Shown: in pieces, positions 1-7,281 of the stretch | Position numbering within the stretch: the stretch's first letter is position 1 | How the letters are laid out: each line of letters begins with the position of its first letter | From: DASYKT01 sp963718105 | GTDB taxonomy: Bacteria > Acidobacteriota > Blastocatellia > Pyrinomonadales > Pyrinomonadaceae | DNA length: 64,000 nucleotides | NCBI GenBank assembly: GCA_963718105.1 | Contig: OY970352.1 | Coordinates: 3,906,001-3,970,000 of the forward strand | Reading direction: 5' to 3' | Position numbers and translations under genes: made by a program | The notes under the pieces: generated by a model | Database searches by the model: none | Seen by the model: the letters and a program-made list of their open reading frames with translations, nothing else | What the model was told of the DNA's origin: nothing

Positions 1-45
1 AAAGGGACGCATTCTTCTCCTCATATGATTCAATGAAATATCTGA

Positions 46-149
46 AGCGGGCGCAAGCGGCCCTTCCCGACTGCAAATTTATTTAGATCCTTATATTTAC
101 CTCAAGGCCGAAGCACCTCTCAGGTCGGGAAGGGTTGCTTGCGCCCGCT
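46..149. repeat. MITE-like palindromic repeat, family A copy 1
   Basis: A 104-bp element with 25-bp terminal inverted repeats (46-70 and 125-149), matching except for a GG/AA change. It starts AGCGGGCGCAAGC and ends with its complement. Just inside the ends it carries the family words CTGCAAATTTATTT and ACCTCTCAGGTC, which recur in the copies at 1919-2027 and 9576-9679. It has no coding capacity. Non-autonomous mobility is inferred from the structure only. Confidence 0.85.
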
Positions 150-187
150 CTTAAATACTATTGGCCGCCTCTACAAGAGTTACCTCA

Positions 188-1666
188 CTAATACAAATTT
201 CCTTCGCGTTTGCGGCCGGTGTAATCTACATAGACCACTTTCAGTTCGGTATAAAAATCGAGCGAGGTTGAGCCTTGCTCGCGCGCGCCTACGCTGGTCG
301 CTTTTGTTCCGCCGAAGGGAATATGCGCTTCGCCGCCGGTCGTGGGCGAATTGATATGCGTCATACCGGTTTCGATCTCGTGCACAAACTTAAATATGCG
401 CGAAGGGTCGCCGGAAAATATCGACGACGATAAACCGAACTCGCTGTCATTGGCGACGGCCATCGCCTCGTCAAAATCTTTTACGCGCAGCACGGAAAGC
501 ACCGGCCCGAAAATTTCTTCACGCGCGATACGCATATCCGGCGTGACGTGATCAAACACCGTCGGTTCGACAAAGTAGCCTTTTTCCAGGTGTTCGCCTT
601 CGGCTTTTTTGCCGCCGCAAAGCAGTTTTGCGCCGTCCTCTTTACCGATCTCGATATAATCCAGCACTGTTTTGAACTGTCCCTCGTCGACCGAAGGGCC
701 AACCTGCGCCAGCGGGTTTGCGCCGTCACCGAGCACGATGTTTTTGGCGTTCTCCACGATCTTTGCCACAAATTCATCCGCCACCGAATCGATCACTATC
801 GCGCGGCTGGTCGCCGTGCAGCGCTGGCCCGTGGAGCCGAATGCGCCCTGCGCCGTCGATTCCACCGCCAGATCCATATCGGCGTCTTCCAGCACCACGA
901 CCGGATTTTTTCCGCCCATCTCGCACTGTACTTTCGCTCCGCGCCTGGCGGCCTGCTCGTAAAGCTTCAGCCCGATCCCGGTCGAGCCGGTAAAAGAAAT
1001 GGCCTTGACCGCCGGATGGCCCACGATCTCGTCACCGGCTTCCGAACCGGAGCCTAAAATTAAATTCAGAACGCCGGAGGGCACGCCGGCCTCGGTAAAT
1101 ATCTCGACCAGGCGTACCGCCGTGGCCGGGGTGACGGTCGCCGGTTTAAATACCACCGTGTTTCCCGCCGCCAGCGCCGGCGCTATTTTCCACGCCGGGA
1201 TCGCCACCGGAAAATTCCAGGGCGTGATGACGGCGACGACGCCGTGCGGTTCCTTTATCGTGTAGGCAAAATTGGCGGGCAGTTCCGATTGAATGGTTTC
1301 GCCGTTCATCCGGCGGGTTTCACCGGCGCAAAAATCCACCACGTTGATGGCGCGGCCGAGTTCGCCGCGAGATTCGGCCAGCGTTTTCCCCTCTTCGCGG
1401 GTAAGTATCTGCGCCAGATTTTCTTTATCGGCTTCCATCAACTGCGCCGCGCGGGCGAGTATTTTACCGCGCTGCGGGGCCGGCGTGTCGCGCCAGCGCT
1501 TGAAATTTTCCCAGGCAAATTCCACCGCCATTTTTGCTTCATGGCGCGTAGCCAGCTTGACCGTACCGATAATGTCATCAGTGCAGGCGGGATTTATATT
1601 CGGGACGGTTCGCTCCGAAGACGATTCGACCCATTGTCCGTTGATAAAATTCTTATAGACAGTCAT
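188..1666 (-). CDS. Aldehyde dehydrogenase, alpha-ketoglutaric semialdehyde dehydrogenase type
   Basis: NAD(P)-dependent oxidation of an aldehyde to a carboxylate in the cytosol. At 492 aa it is the normal length for the ALDH superfamily. Visible landmarks are the cofactor-fold segment ITPWNFP (about 147-153), FTGSTGIG (225-232), the general base Glu249 in CEMGGKNP and the catalytic Cys283 in GQRCTA. The overall sequence most resembles Bacillus YcbD/GucD-like 2,5-dioxovalerate (alpha-ketoglutaric semialdehyde) dehydrogenases, which work in glucarate, hydroxyproline or pentose breakdown. The substrate is an inference, since no sugar-acid dehydratase gene lies next to it. It stands alone on the minus strand with repeats on both sides. 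Confidence 0.9.
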   Translation of the reverse strand: MTVYKNFINGQWVESSSERTVPNINPACTDDIIGTVKLATRHEAKMAVEFAWENFKRWRDTPAPQRGKILARAAQLMEADKENLAQILTREEGKTLAESRGELGRAINVVDFCAGETRRMNGETIQSELPANFAYTIKEPHGVVAVITPWNFPVAIPAWKIAPALAAGNTVVFKPATVTPATAVRLVEIFTEAGVPSGVLNLILGSGSEAGDEIVGHPAVKAISFTGSTGIGLKLYEQAARRGAKVQCEMGGKNPVVVLEDADMDLAVESTAQGAFGSTGQRCTATSRAIVIDSVADEFVAKIVENAKNIVLGDGANPLAQVGPSVDEGQFKTVLDYIEIGKEDGAKLLCGGKKAEGEHLEKGYFVEPTVFDHVTPDMRIAREEIFGPVLSVLRVKDFDEAMAVANDSEFGLSSSIFSGDPSRIFKFVHEIETGMTHINSPTTGGEAHIPFGGTKATSVGAREQGSTSLDFYTELKVVYVDYTGRKREGNLY

Positions 1667-1734
1667 ATTTTTGTTGATTATAACCCTAGCTTACATATAT
1701 TAATAAGCCAAGAGAAACTTGATGCTCAAGAAAA

Positions 1735-1793
1735 CTCCCCTCCTTACAAAGGAGGGGTGGCACGCGCTTCGCGTGACGGGGTGGTTCTTTCTC
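1735..1793. repeat. Double-hairpin repeat, family B copy 1
   Basis: A hairpin CCCCTCCTT-acA-AAGGAGGGG is followed by a second palindrome, CACGCG-ctt-CGCGTG, and by the tail ACGGGGTGGTTC. The same order of parts recurs at 8400-8453 and 47193-47250. The first arm contains CCTCCTTA, the anti-Shine-Dalgarno word of 16S rRNA, and its partner arm is Shine-Dalgarno-like. Whether that matters is unknown. Confidence 0.8.
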
Positions 1794-1794
1794 T

Positions 1795-1887
1795 AGCCCC
1801 GTAGGAGCGTAACATTTGTAGTTCAGTGTATCTGGAATCTTTCGAGTTCCGTAGGAACGGCATATATCGCTCCTAACGGAGCTGGGG
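1795..1887. repeat. Palindromic repeat, family C copy 1
   Basis: Outer arms are CCCCGTAGGAGCG and CGCTCCTAACGG followed by a GGGG. The inner hairpin is GTTCCGTAGGAACGGCA. The inner motif recurs at about 9479-9496, in the longer palindrome 9429-9565, and as a short piece near 50571-50590. This copy sits between a family B and a family A element in the 364-bp gap between the aldehyde dehydrogenase and the XRE gene, so that gap consists almost entirely of repeats. Confidence 0.65.
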
Positions 1888-1918
1888 TAATTTTTGTTAT
1901 TAGCTCTATAAAAGCAAG

Positions 1919-2027
1919 AGCGGGCGCAAGCAACCCTTCCGGACTGCAAATTTATTTACTTGAATGTTTATTATTTATCACGCGAGCTGACCATCTCTCA
2001 GGTCTGGAAGGGTTGCTTGCGCCCGCT
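1919..2027. repeat. MITE-like palindromic repeat, family A copy 2
   Basis: A 109-bp element with a perfect 22-bp terminal inverted repeat (1919-1940 and 2006-2027). It carries the same internal CTGCAAATTTATTT and CTCTCAGGTC words as the other copies, while the centre is diverged. Its right end lies 3 bp from the stop codon of the XRE gene at 2031. Confidence 0.9.
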
Positions 2028-2030
2028 GTT

Positions 2031-2297
2031 TTATTTGAATTTCGCCGGCAGGTCTAACTCGTCATTAACAATTTGTTCCATGGAAACTCCGGCTATTTTG
2101 GCGTAAGCAAGTAATGTAAGCGGTCCCGGTACTCGACCGGCCTCATATTGGGCAATGTAACCTCTATAAATTGTGATCTCACTATTTTGATTCTGAATAG
2201 CGTTGCACATTCCGGTTTGGGATAAGCCGAGTTTCTCACGGATTCGCAATAGTTTTTCTGCCAAGCGAGTCGGCTTTTCTGTTCTTCCGAGTCCCAT
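2031..2297 (-). CDS. Small XRE-family helix-turn-helix protein, paralog 1
   Basis: An 88-aa single-domain protein of the Cro/C1 (XRE) fold, predicted to bind DNA. The N-terminal stretch LAEKLLRIREKLGLSQ is the first half of the HTH, followed by a recognition-helix region ending YIAQYEAGR. The C-terminus NDELDLPAKFK is shared with the paralogs at 8458-8721, 9156-9428 and 50752-51030. The start is supported by an AAGGAG site, and the bases just upstream of the ATG resemble those of the 8458 gene. No toxin or partner gene adjoins it. A family A repeat begins 3 bp after the stop, and an upstream module shared with the 8458 gene lies at 2395-2513. It is more AT-rich than its neighbours. The regulated target is unknown. 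Confidence 0.85.
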   Translation of the reverse strand: MGLGRTEKPTRLAEKLLRIREKLGLSQTGMCNAIQNQNSEITIYRGYIAQYEAGRVPGPLTLLAYAKIAGVSMEQIVNDELDLPAKFK

Positions 2298-2394
2298 CAG
2301 GAATTCTTCTCCTTGACAGGAATCGGAGTTTTGCTTAAACTGCCTAAGTATTTAGGCAAAGACTTTACTTGAAAATCCCACGCCGTATTCTTTT

Positions 2395-2513
2395 GAATAT
2401 GGCAGTGCGAGTAGTTCAAGATTTATCGCTCTTAGAGGTCAGCGGCATTACTCAGATGCTCGTTTTCAAAGATGTGGGATGTCGAACGATTTAGTTAGCA
2501 TCCCTGTCAATTT
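2395..2513 (-). promoter_or_regulatory. Conserved upstream module of XRE paralog 1 with operator-like inverted repeat
   Basis: This stretch aligns with 8811-8937 upstream of the second XRE gene. Shared words on the plus strand are ATTCTTTTGAA, CAGATGCT, CAAAGATGTGGGATG and AGCATCCCTGTCAA. The GGGATG (2476-2481) and CATCCC (2499-2504) half-sites form an inverted repeat, and TTGACA (a -35-like hexamer on the minus strand) directly abuts it at 2505-2510. It could be a promoter with an operator or a structured leader; I cannot place a convincing -10. Confidence 0.5.
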
Positions 2514-2578
2514 TCACCGCGCCCATAATGGTGTGCGGTGAGCAACATAAATATAACACTCTTAGGAGAGAGTAAACC

Positions 2579-2890
2579 ATGTCATCCCACAAAAATGGTA
2601 AAACTAATGTCAGGAAACCTCCCGAAGGCGGGACTCTAAACGCGAGCCTGACGGTAAAGATCGAATCGGAGTCGAGCTTTATAGAATTAGATGCGCATAT
2701 GCTGGCCGGACAGGTCTTTTATATTTTGGACAAAGACTTTTCGGAAGTATTAAAAGAAAATAAAAATACGATCTGGGGAGACCTGTTAAAAACGAAGGAT
2801 AGCGGGCGAGAAGAACACCTCAGAAGAGATATTGCGGGCGCCAGAGAACACTCGAAAATACCCAGCGGCGCTGATCTACACGGCCGATAA
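2579..2890 (+). CDS. Hypothetical protein, possibly the 5' part of a frameshifted gene
   Basis: A 103-aa ORF with a good ribosome site (TTAGGAGAGAG) 7 bp before the ATG, so translation start looks real. The protein is charged and without membrane segments, and I do not recognise it. Its last 20 or so codons overlap the next ORF in the +1 frame. That second frame continues with ordinary-looking protein sequence while this one ends soon after the overlap, which suggests one original gene of about 190 codons split by a single-base indel between about 2830 and 2890. Confidence 0.5.
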   Translation: MSSHKNGKTNVRKPPEGGTLNASLTVKIESESSFIELDAHMLAGQVFYILDKDFSEVLKENKNTIWGDLLKTKDSGREEHLRRDIAGAREHSKIPSGADLHGR

Positions 2891-3152
2891 GGCTTCACGG
2901 ATGAGCCCGGGCATGGGTATCAGCTACGCCAAGGCGATCGATGTACTAAGCGCCCAAGCTATCAGATTCTTTATCATCGATGCGGAAGGAAAAGCCGCGC
3001 TGGAAGATCTGAATTCCGGTACTTGCTATGTCTGCGGGATAGGTAAAACAAAAAAGAAAAGCGGCGTGTGGAACGTGCAGGTGGACTTAAAGCCGGGTAA
3101 AAATAATTTGCGGCTGGACGGCCGGAACATGACAGGCAGACATATTTTATGA
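2832..3152 (+). CDS. Hypothetical protein, probable 3' part of the frameshifted gene
   Basis: A 106-aa reading frame overlapping the end of the preceding ORF. It begins only with a TTG and has no ribosome site of its own. The first internal ATG (about 2901) also lacks one. The segment contains IRFFIIDAEGKAALEDL and a CYVC pair, and no known domain is recognised. The most economical reading is that it is the continuation of the gene starting at 2579, either by sequencing error, genuine frameshift mutation or programmed frameshift. A palindromic repeat begins 20 bp after its stop. Confidence 0.4.
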   Translation: MRAPENTRKYPAALIYTADKASRMSPGMGISYAKAIDVLSAQAIRFFIIDAEGKAALEDLNSGTCYVCGIGKTKKKSGVWNVQVDLKPGKNNLRLDGRNMTGRHIL

Positions 3153-3172
3153 TCTTTTTAGGGAGCGCCGGT

Positions 3173-3275
3173 AATGAGGTCAGAACCGGGAGCAGTAGCG
3201 ACCGGGTTTCATGCAGCACGAGCCTAAAGGGAGCAAAAAGAAACCCCTCGCTACCGCTTCGGGTTCTGACCTCAT
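3173..3275. repeat. Palindromic repeat, family D copy 1
   Basis: Inverted arms of about 36 bp: left 3173-3210 starts ATGAGGTCAGAACCGGG, right 3240-3275 ends GGGTTCTGACCTCAT. The loop is about 30 bp. Family members: 13541-13649, 30393-30510, 59461-59549, and a single right arm at 47263-47299. Confidence 0.85.
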
Positions 3276-3307
3276 CGCTGACGCCGGCGTTAAGGAGTTC
3301 TAAATAA

Positions 3308-3334
3308 AAAGCCGCCCAAACAATGAGCGGCTTT
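3308..3334 (-). terminator. Rho-independent terminator
   Basis: Stem AAAGCCGC / GCGGCTTT with an 11-base loop. On the minus strand it ends in a T-rich run, 23 bp after the stop of the 3358-3705 gene. The plus strand also has T-rich sequence after the stem, so it may work in both directions. Confidence 0.75.
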
Positions 3335-3357
3335 CGTAACTTTTTAGGACTCCGTTG

Positions 3358-3705
3358 CTAAGGCAAACTGACATCCGGTGTGTGATAAACCTTTTCCACG
3401 CCGGGCCAATCTTCAATACTCTTCAGACATTCTTCGGGCGAGCCCTCGTCCGAAACTATCACCTGCAGGTAGCGGCGCAATTCATGTTCTTCCTTCGAAA
3501 GCTTTTTGGGATCGGCCCCCGCCAATTCCGGAATTTTATGGATCACGCGGCACTTTTCCGGGAGTGACTTTTTAAGGGAGAATTTCTCTCCCTTAGCGGA
3601 CGTTATCGTATCGCGCCGTTCATTTAAAACCCAGCCGGGTTTTAATTTTACTTCCACGGACTTTTTGATCCCGGAATTTTCCGGTAATGGTACTGCAGGG
3701 ATCAT
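3358..3705 (-). CDS. Small protein resembling a subtilase propeptide (I9-like), paired with the S8 protease
   Basis: 115 aa, no signal peptide. The last 40 residues (LRRYLQVIVSDEG, then CLKSIEDWPGVEKVYHTP) have the alternating strand-helix-strand pattern of subtilisin propeptide/inhibitor I9 domains. They resemble residues about 114-150 of the protease upstream (FVQIVPKNGSDAKKI, then ALQKHDSVWQAYVAP). The gene starts 16 bp after the protease stop, so the two are very probably co-transcribed. A separately encoded propeptide-like inhibitor or folding chaperone is inferred from this resemblance, which is modest. A terminator follows at 3308-3334. Confidence 0.55.
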   Translation of the reverse strand: MIPAVPLPENSGIKKSVEVKLKPGWVLNERRDTITSAKGEKFSLKKSLPEKCRVIHKIPELAGADPKKLSKEEHELRRYLQVIVSDEGSPEECLKSIEDWPGVEKVYHTPDVSLP

Positions 3706-3721
3706 CGCTTACTTCTCGCCC

Positions 3722-5209
3722 TTATACTTGCGTCATCGCCTTCGCCAGGTTGGGCTGCGGCCCGATATTCTGCGTTAGCGGAACTCCCGGCCCGGCCTGC
3801 TGCGGCGTGCCTGTATCCATAAGTATCTTCCTCACTCTGGCGGGTGTCAATGGCGCGCCGTTTTTCGCTTTGGCGCGTCCCTGCAGGCAGGCCACCGCGC
3901 CGGTAACGATCGGCGAAGCGCTCGAAGTTCCGGAAAAACGCAGCGTATACCAGTTGTTTTCCGAAGCCGTTCCGCCCTGCGCGTCTCCATAACCCAGCGT
4001 GCTGACATGAAAGCCCCAGCCCTGAACATTTACGATCTTTCCGTAATTCGAGAAAAAGATGCGCGAGCGCGGAACGCCTATGTTCGAATAACCCGCGAAT
4101 TGCGTGCCGAAACCGTCAATGTCGAAATAATTAGTGGGAGGAATGCCGGCGCCGACCACGATCGCGCCGCTGTCTTTTTGCAGCCCCGTGTTATTAAAGA
4201 TCGGCAGATCGAAGTTATCGTTGCCGTTACCGGCCGCTTCGACCACGGTGATGCCTTTTGCCACGGCGGCCTTGATGGCGGTATAGATGTCATCCCAGTA
4301 CTGCATTGCGACATATTTACCGTTCGGGCCGGTAGCCTGTAATTCGATCAGTATCACATCGCCGGCCTTTAATTTGCCGGTCGCGTTAGTGATCGCCGCC
4401 GCCGTGTTAAAGACACCATTGGTAAAAGCGGAATTAACCACCGCGGTAGCTTCCCGGCTGATGCCGACCGTGCCGAATTGATTAGAGACCGAAACCATTT
4501 CGCCTAAAACAGCCGTACCATGATTACGCCAGCCGATATCGGTAAGCATATTGCCGCCGATCAGTTGAATGCCGGCCGGCAGGTCTTCATGACGCAGGTT
4601 CCACGCGCCTTCGATATCGCAGATCGTCACGCCTTTGCCCTTGGCGCCGGCCAGCGGCCAGGCGCTCATCGCATCTATGCCGTCCGGGGCAGAGCAGAGA
4701 TATCCCTGGCTGGGCTCGAAATTGCGGCTTCCCACCGCGGCGCCACTCAGGCTGGCCGGGACCGGCTTCGGCGCTACATACGCCTGCCAAACGGAATCAT
4801 GTTTTTGCAGGGCCTGGGCGATCTTCTTCGCATCCGAGCCGTTCTTGGGAACTATCTGCACAAAACCGCTTTTCAGGAATTCTTCGTCGGCGCCTTTTGC
4901 TTTGAATTTCTTTATCTCGGGTTCCGGCGGCAGAGCGTTTGCTACCGCGATCCTCTCTTTTACCTCGTCAACTTTCATCTGAAAATGCGAACCCATTTTC
5001 TCAATATCAAATCTCTCCAGGATCTTGTTAAGCGATTCGGCCTCCGGTTTTGCCGCCGCCGGAGCGGCAAATTTCATCGTGTTAAAAGCCACCGGGCTCT
5101 CATATTTTAATTCTGCAATAACATAATCAGGGGTATCGGGCGTTTCAAACTCCGACATCACAAACCCGGATTTGGTTTGATACCCGAACGATTTGCCTTT
5201 ACTTTTCAT
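3722..5209 (-). CDS. S8 family serine protease (subtilase), apparently intracellular
   Basis: 495 aa. The catalytic triad is visible: Asp198 (VTICDIEG), His230 (RNHGTA) and Ser429 (FSGTSSASP), with the oxyanion Asn328 in AAGNGND. Residues about 60-150 form a propeptide-like region. The usual DTG around the catalytic aspartate is replaced by DIEG. No Sec or lipoprotein signal is seen at the N-terminus (MKSKGKSFGY), so it probably acts in the cytosol or leaves by another route. It heads a two-gene unit with the small I9-like protein 16 bp downstream. Residues 34-100 are Ala/Glu/Lys-rich and not assigned. A secreted protease with a wrongly chosen start is unlikely, since no hydrophobic stretch lies nearby. 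Confidence 0.85.
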   Translation of the reverse strand: MKSKGKSFGYQTKSGFVMSEFETPDTPDYVIAELKYESPVAFNTMKFAAPAAAKPEAESLNKILERFDIEKMGSHFQMKVDEVKERIAVANALPPEPEIKKFKAKGADEEFLKSGFVQIVPKNGSDAKKIAQALQKHDSVWQAYVAPKPVPASLSGAAVGSRNFEPSQGYLCSAPDGIDAMSAWPLAGAKGKGVTICDIEGAWNLRHEDLPAGIQLIGGNMLTDIGWRNHGTAVLGEMVSVSNQFGTVGISREATAVVNSAFTNGVFNTAAAITNATGKLKAGDVILIELQATGPNGKYVAMQYWDDIYTAIKAAVAKGITVVEAAGNGNDNFDLPIFNNTGLQKDSGAIVVGAGIPPTNYFDIDGFGTQFAGYSNIGVPRSRIFFSNYGKIVNVQGWGFHVSTLGYGDAQGGTASENNWYTLRFSGTSSASPIVTGAVACLQGRAKAKNGAPLTPARVRKILMDTGTPQQAGPGVPLTQNIGPQPNLAKAMTQV

Positions 5210-5256
5210 AAGAAGAAACTCCTTTAACGATCATAAAATCAGGGCGCTATTCCTGT

Positions 5257-5279
5257 GAGCGCCGGCATCTTGCCTGCCA
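5257..5279. repeat. Short repeat, family E (GAGCGC plus hairpin)
   Basis: GAGCGCCGGCATCTTGCCTG matches the core of the longer palindrome at 60621-60738. Related words occur at 5784-5805, 6972-6994 and 51271-51370. It lies in the 235-bp divergent gap between the protease and the acyl-CoA ligase. Confidence 0.55.
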
Positions 5280-5444
5280 GGCGCGATTCGTCGCGCTAAC
5301 CGGGAAGGATAAGAAATATCAAATTGACCCTCTGCCAAAAGGCGCGAGCGTCTCGTTTATACTTGTTAATGAGAAAATGTTTTGAAATGTTACATTATTT
5401 CCGAACTTTCCTTATAATTTCAGAGCTTCGTATTTTTATTAAAG

Positions 5445-6965
5445 ATGACAGAGACACGAAATTTGCGTGAGCTTTTAGAACAGCGCGCCGCGGAAAGGCC
5501 GGGGGAAATATTTTTGTTTTCCGAGGCTGACGGGCGAACCTGGACCTATGCCGAGCTGAACAAAACCGTCGATCGCACCGCTAATTTGCTAAAAGCGAAT
5601 GGGATTGGCAAAGGCGATGTCGTCAGCCTGCTGATGCCCAACAGCGCGGAATATATAATCGCGTATTTCGCCTGCTTTAAGATCGGCGCCCTGGCCGGGC
5701 CGGTAAATTCCTTACTCAAAGCCGAAGAGATCCAATACGTCGTAAATAATTCGGAAGCGAAACTACTGCTCTGGAGCGCACCCGGGAGCGCAGACTTCAG
5801 TCTGCCTCGTCGGGAAGCCATGCCATTGCTAACCGGCGTCATTGAATTCAACGACGTTGATGCGGCGACCCGGGATCAAAGCGACGAACTTGAGGGAATC
5901 GAATTATCCGGTGACGACGATGCAATAATTATTTACACCAGCGGCACGACCGGAAAGCCGAAAGGCTGCCTGCTCACCCACGGTAACGTGATCGCCAATG
6001 CCCGTCAGATAACCGAGTGGCTCATGTTTTCGGAAAAAGATCGGCTGCTGACCATCATGCCGCTCTTTCACATGAACGCGGTTTCGGTGACTACTATGAC
6101 GCCGCTTTACGCCGGGGGCTCGAGCGTGGTCAGCCCGAAATTCTCCGCCTCAAAATTCTGGCAGATAATATCCGACTATAAAATTACTTCCTTCGGCTCG
6201 GTCGCCACAATGCTCTCGATGCTGCTGCAAAAGTACCCGGATGGCGTGCCGGAAAATTTAGACACCGCGCAGCTTCGTTTTGCGATGTGCGGCTCCGCGC
6301 CGGTCCCGGCGGAGGTCATGAAAAAGTTTGAAGAAACCTTTAACTGCCCTGTAATAGAAGGTTACGGCCTGTCGGAATCGACCTGCCGCTCTACTTTTAA
6401 TCCGCCTGATGAAAGTCGCCGGGCCGGTTCGTGCGGGAAACCCATCGGTAATGAAATGGCGGTTTTTGACGAAGAAGACCGTCCGGTCACGGACGGTGAA
6501 CTGGGCGAGATCGTCCTGCGCGGCGACAATATCTTTAAAGCCTATTTCAAAAACGAAGAAGCGACCGAAAAAGCTTTTCGTAATGGCTGGTTTCATACCG
6601 GGGACATCGGCTACCGCTCGCCCGACGGTTTCTTTTACATCGCCGACCGCAAATCCGATATGATCATCCGCGGCGGAGAAAACATCTACCCGCGCGAGAT
6701 CGACGAGCTTCTTTTTTCTCATCCGGCCGTGTCTTCGGCGGCGGTGATCGGCGTGCCCGATGAACTCTATGGCGAAGAAGTAGCGGCGTTCGTAGTTTTA
6801 AAGGACGGCTCCGAGATATCGGAAGACGAAGTAATAAATTTCTGCCGCGAGCGTTTAGCCGATTTCAAATGCCCAAAGTCCGTGCATTTTTTAACTGACA
6901 TTCCCAAAGGCCCGACAGGAAAATTATTGAAACGTGAATTAGCGAGGATGTTTAGGGAAAAGTAA
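5445..6965 (+). CDS. Acyl-CoA synthetase / AMP-dependent CoA ligase
   Basis: 506 aa ANL-superfamily enzyme that activates a carboxylic acid as acyl-AMP and transfers it to CoA. Motifs in order: the phosphate loop YTSGTTGKPKG (164-174), GYGLSEST in the core, GWFHTGDIGY, the hinge DRKSDMIIRGGENIYP, and the C-terminal catalytic lysine in GPTGKLLKRE. The closest general type is the medium/long-chain or crotonobetaine (CaiC-like) ligases; the substrate cannot be read from sequence. It stands alone on the plus strand, diverging from the protease. Codons about 111-125 (5775-5820) contain the palindrome of a dispersed repeat, in frame, and read SAPGSADFSLPRREA. Confidence 0.9.
   Translation: MTETRNLRELLEQRAAERPGEIFLFSEADGRTWTYAELNKTVDRTANLLKANGIGKGDVVSLLMPNSAEYIIAYFACFKIGALAGPVNSLLKAEEIQYVVNNSEAKLLLWSAPGSADFSLPRREAMPLLTGVIEFNDVDAATRDQSDELEGIELSGDDDAIIIYTSGTTGKPKGCLLTHGNVIANARQITEWLMFSEKDRLLTIMPLFHMNAVSVTTMTPLYAGGSSVVSPKFSASKFWQIISDYKITSFGSVATMLSMLLQKYPDGVPENLDTAQLRFAMCGSAPVPAEVMKKFEETFNCPVIEGYGLSESTCRSTFNPPDESRRAGSCGKPIGNEMAVFDEEDRPVTDGELGEIVLRGDNIFKAYFKNEEATEKAFRNGWFHTGDIGYRSPDGFFYIADRKSDMIIRGGENIYPREIDELLFSHPAVSSAAVIGVPDELYGEEVAAFVVLKDGSEISEDEVINFCRERLADFKCPKSVHFLTDIPKGPTGKLLKRELARMFREK
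5784..5805. repeat. Family E repeat core inside the acyl-CoA ligase gene
   Basis: GGGAGCGCAGACTTCAGTCTGC: the family prefix GGGAGCGC followed by the perfect hairpin GCAGAC-ttca-GTCTGC. The same prefix plus a hairpin of different sequence is intergenic at 6972, 51271 and 60624. Here the reading frame is preserved. Confidence 0.6.
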
Positions 6966-6971
6966 GTAACT

Positions 6972-6994
6972 GGGAGCGCGGACGGCTCGTCCGC
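6972..6994. repeat. Family E repeat core
   Basis: GGGAGCGC followed by the hairpin GCGGAC-ggct-cGTCCGC, 6 bp after the acyl-CoA ligase stop. It could act as a weak terminator, but no T run follows. Confidence 0.5.
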
Positions 6995-7020
6995 AAAGAT
7001 CGCGCAGCGATCTACGATAC

Positions 7021-7213
7021 TAAGTCAGCGAAGCTGACGGCAGACTATAACTACAGGTGGAGCGCAGCGAAACCTGTAGTAAAGGCAACCCCACAATGTT
7101 TGCCGCGAGCGATGAGAACTTAAAAATTCTCGGTGCGCACGGCAGTATTAATTATGGCCTATACCCCAGGCTTACGCCTGGGGTTAAATTCTATCGTCCG
7201 CTTTTGCGGACTT
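7021..7213. repeat. Multi-hairpin repeat, family F copy 1
   Basis: About 193 bp built from successive hairpins: GTCAGC-gaa-GCTGAC, ACTACAGGT/ACCTGTAGT, a long arm around GAGAACTTAAAAATTCTC, CCCAGGC-tta-CGCCTGGG and GTCCGC-ttt-TGCGGAC. The same parts in the same order occur at 9733-9924. Open frames here are not credible genes. This and the terminator fill the 316-bp gap 6966-7281. Confidence 0.8.
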
Positions 7214-7220
7214 CGCAAAA

Positions 7221-7250
7221 GAAAATAAAAACGCCCGGTCATCGCCGGGC
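7221..7250 (-). terminator. Rho-independent terminator of the DUF948/YtxH pair
   Basis: On the minus strand the stem GCCCGG/CCGGGC is followed by GTTTTTATTTTC. It lies 32 bp after the stop of the 7282-7821 gene. Confidence 0.8.
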
Positions 7251-7281
7251 ATTCTTATAACAAAATTATTTCGGGTTCGAT

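Noticed and set aside
548..1057. Long ORF opposite the aldehyde dehydrogenase
   Set aside because: Shadow of a high-GC gene; His/Arg-rich composition unlike any real protein.
7057..7260. 67-codon ORF
   Set aside because: It lies wholly within the multi-hairpin repeat and the terminator; the second copy of the repeat does not keep the frame.
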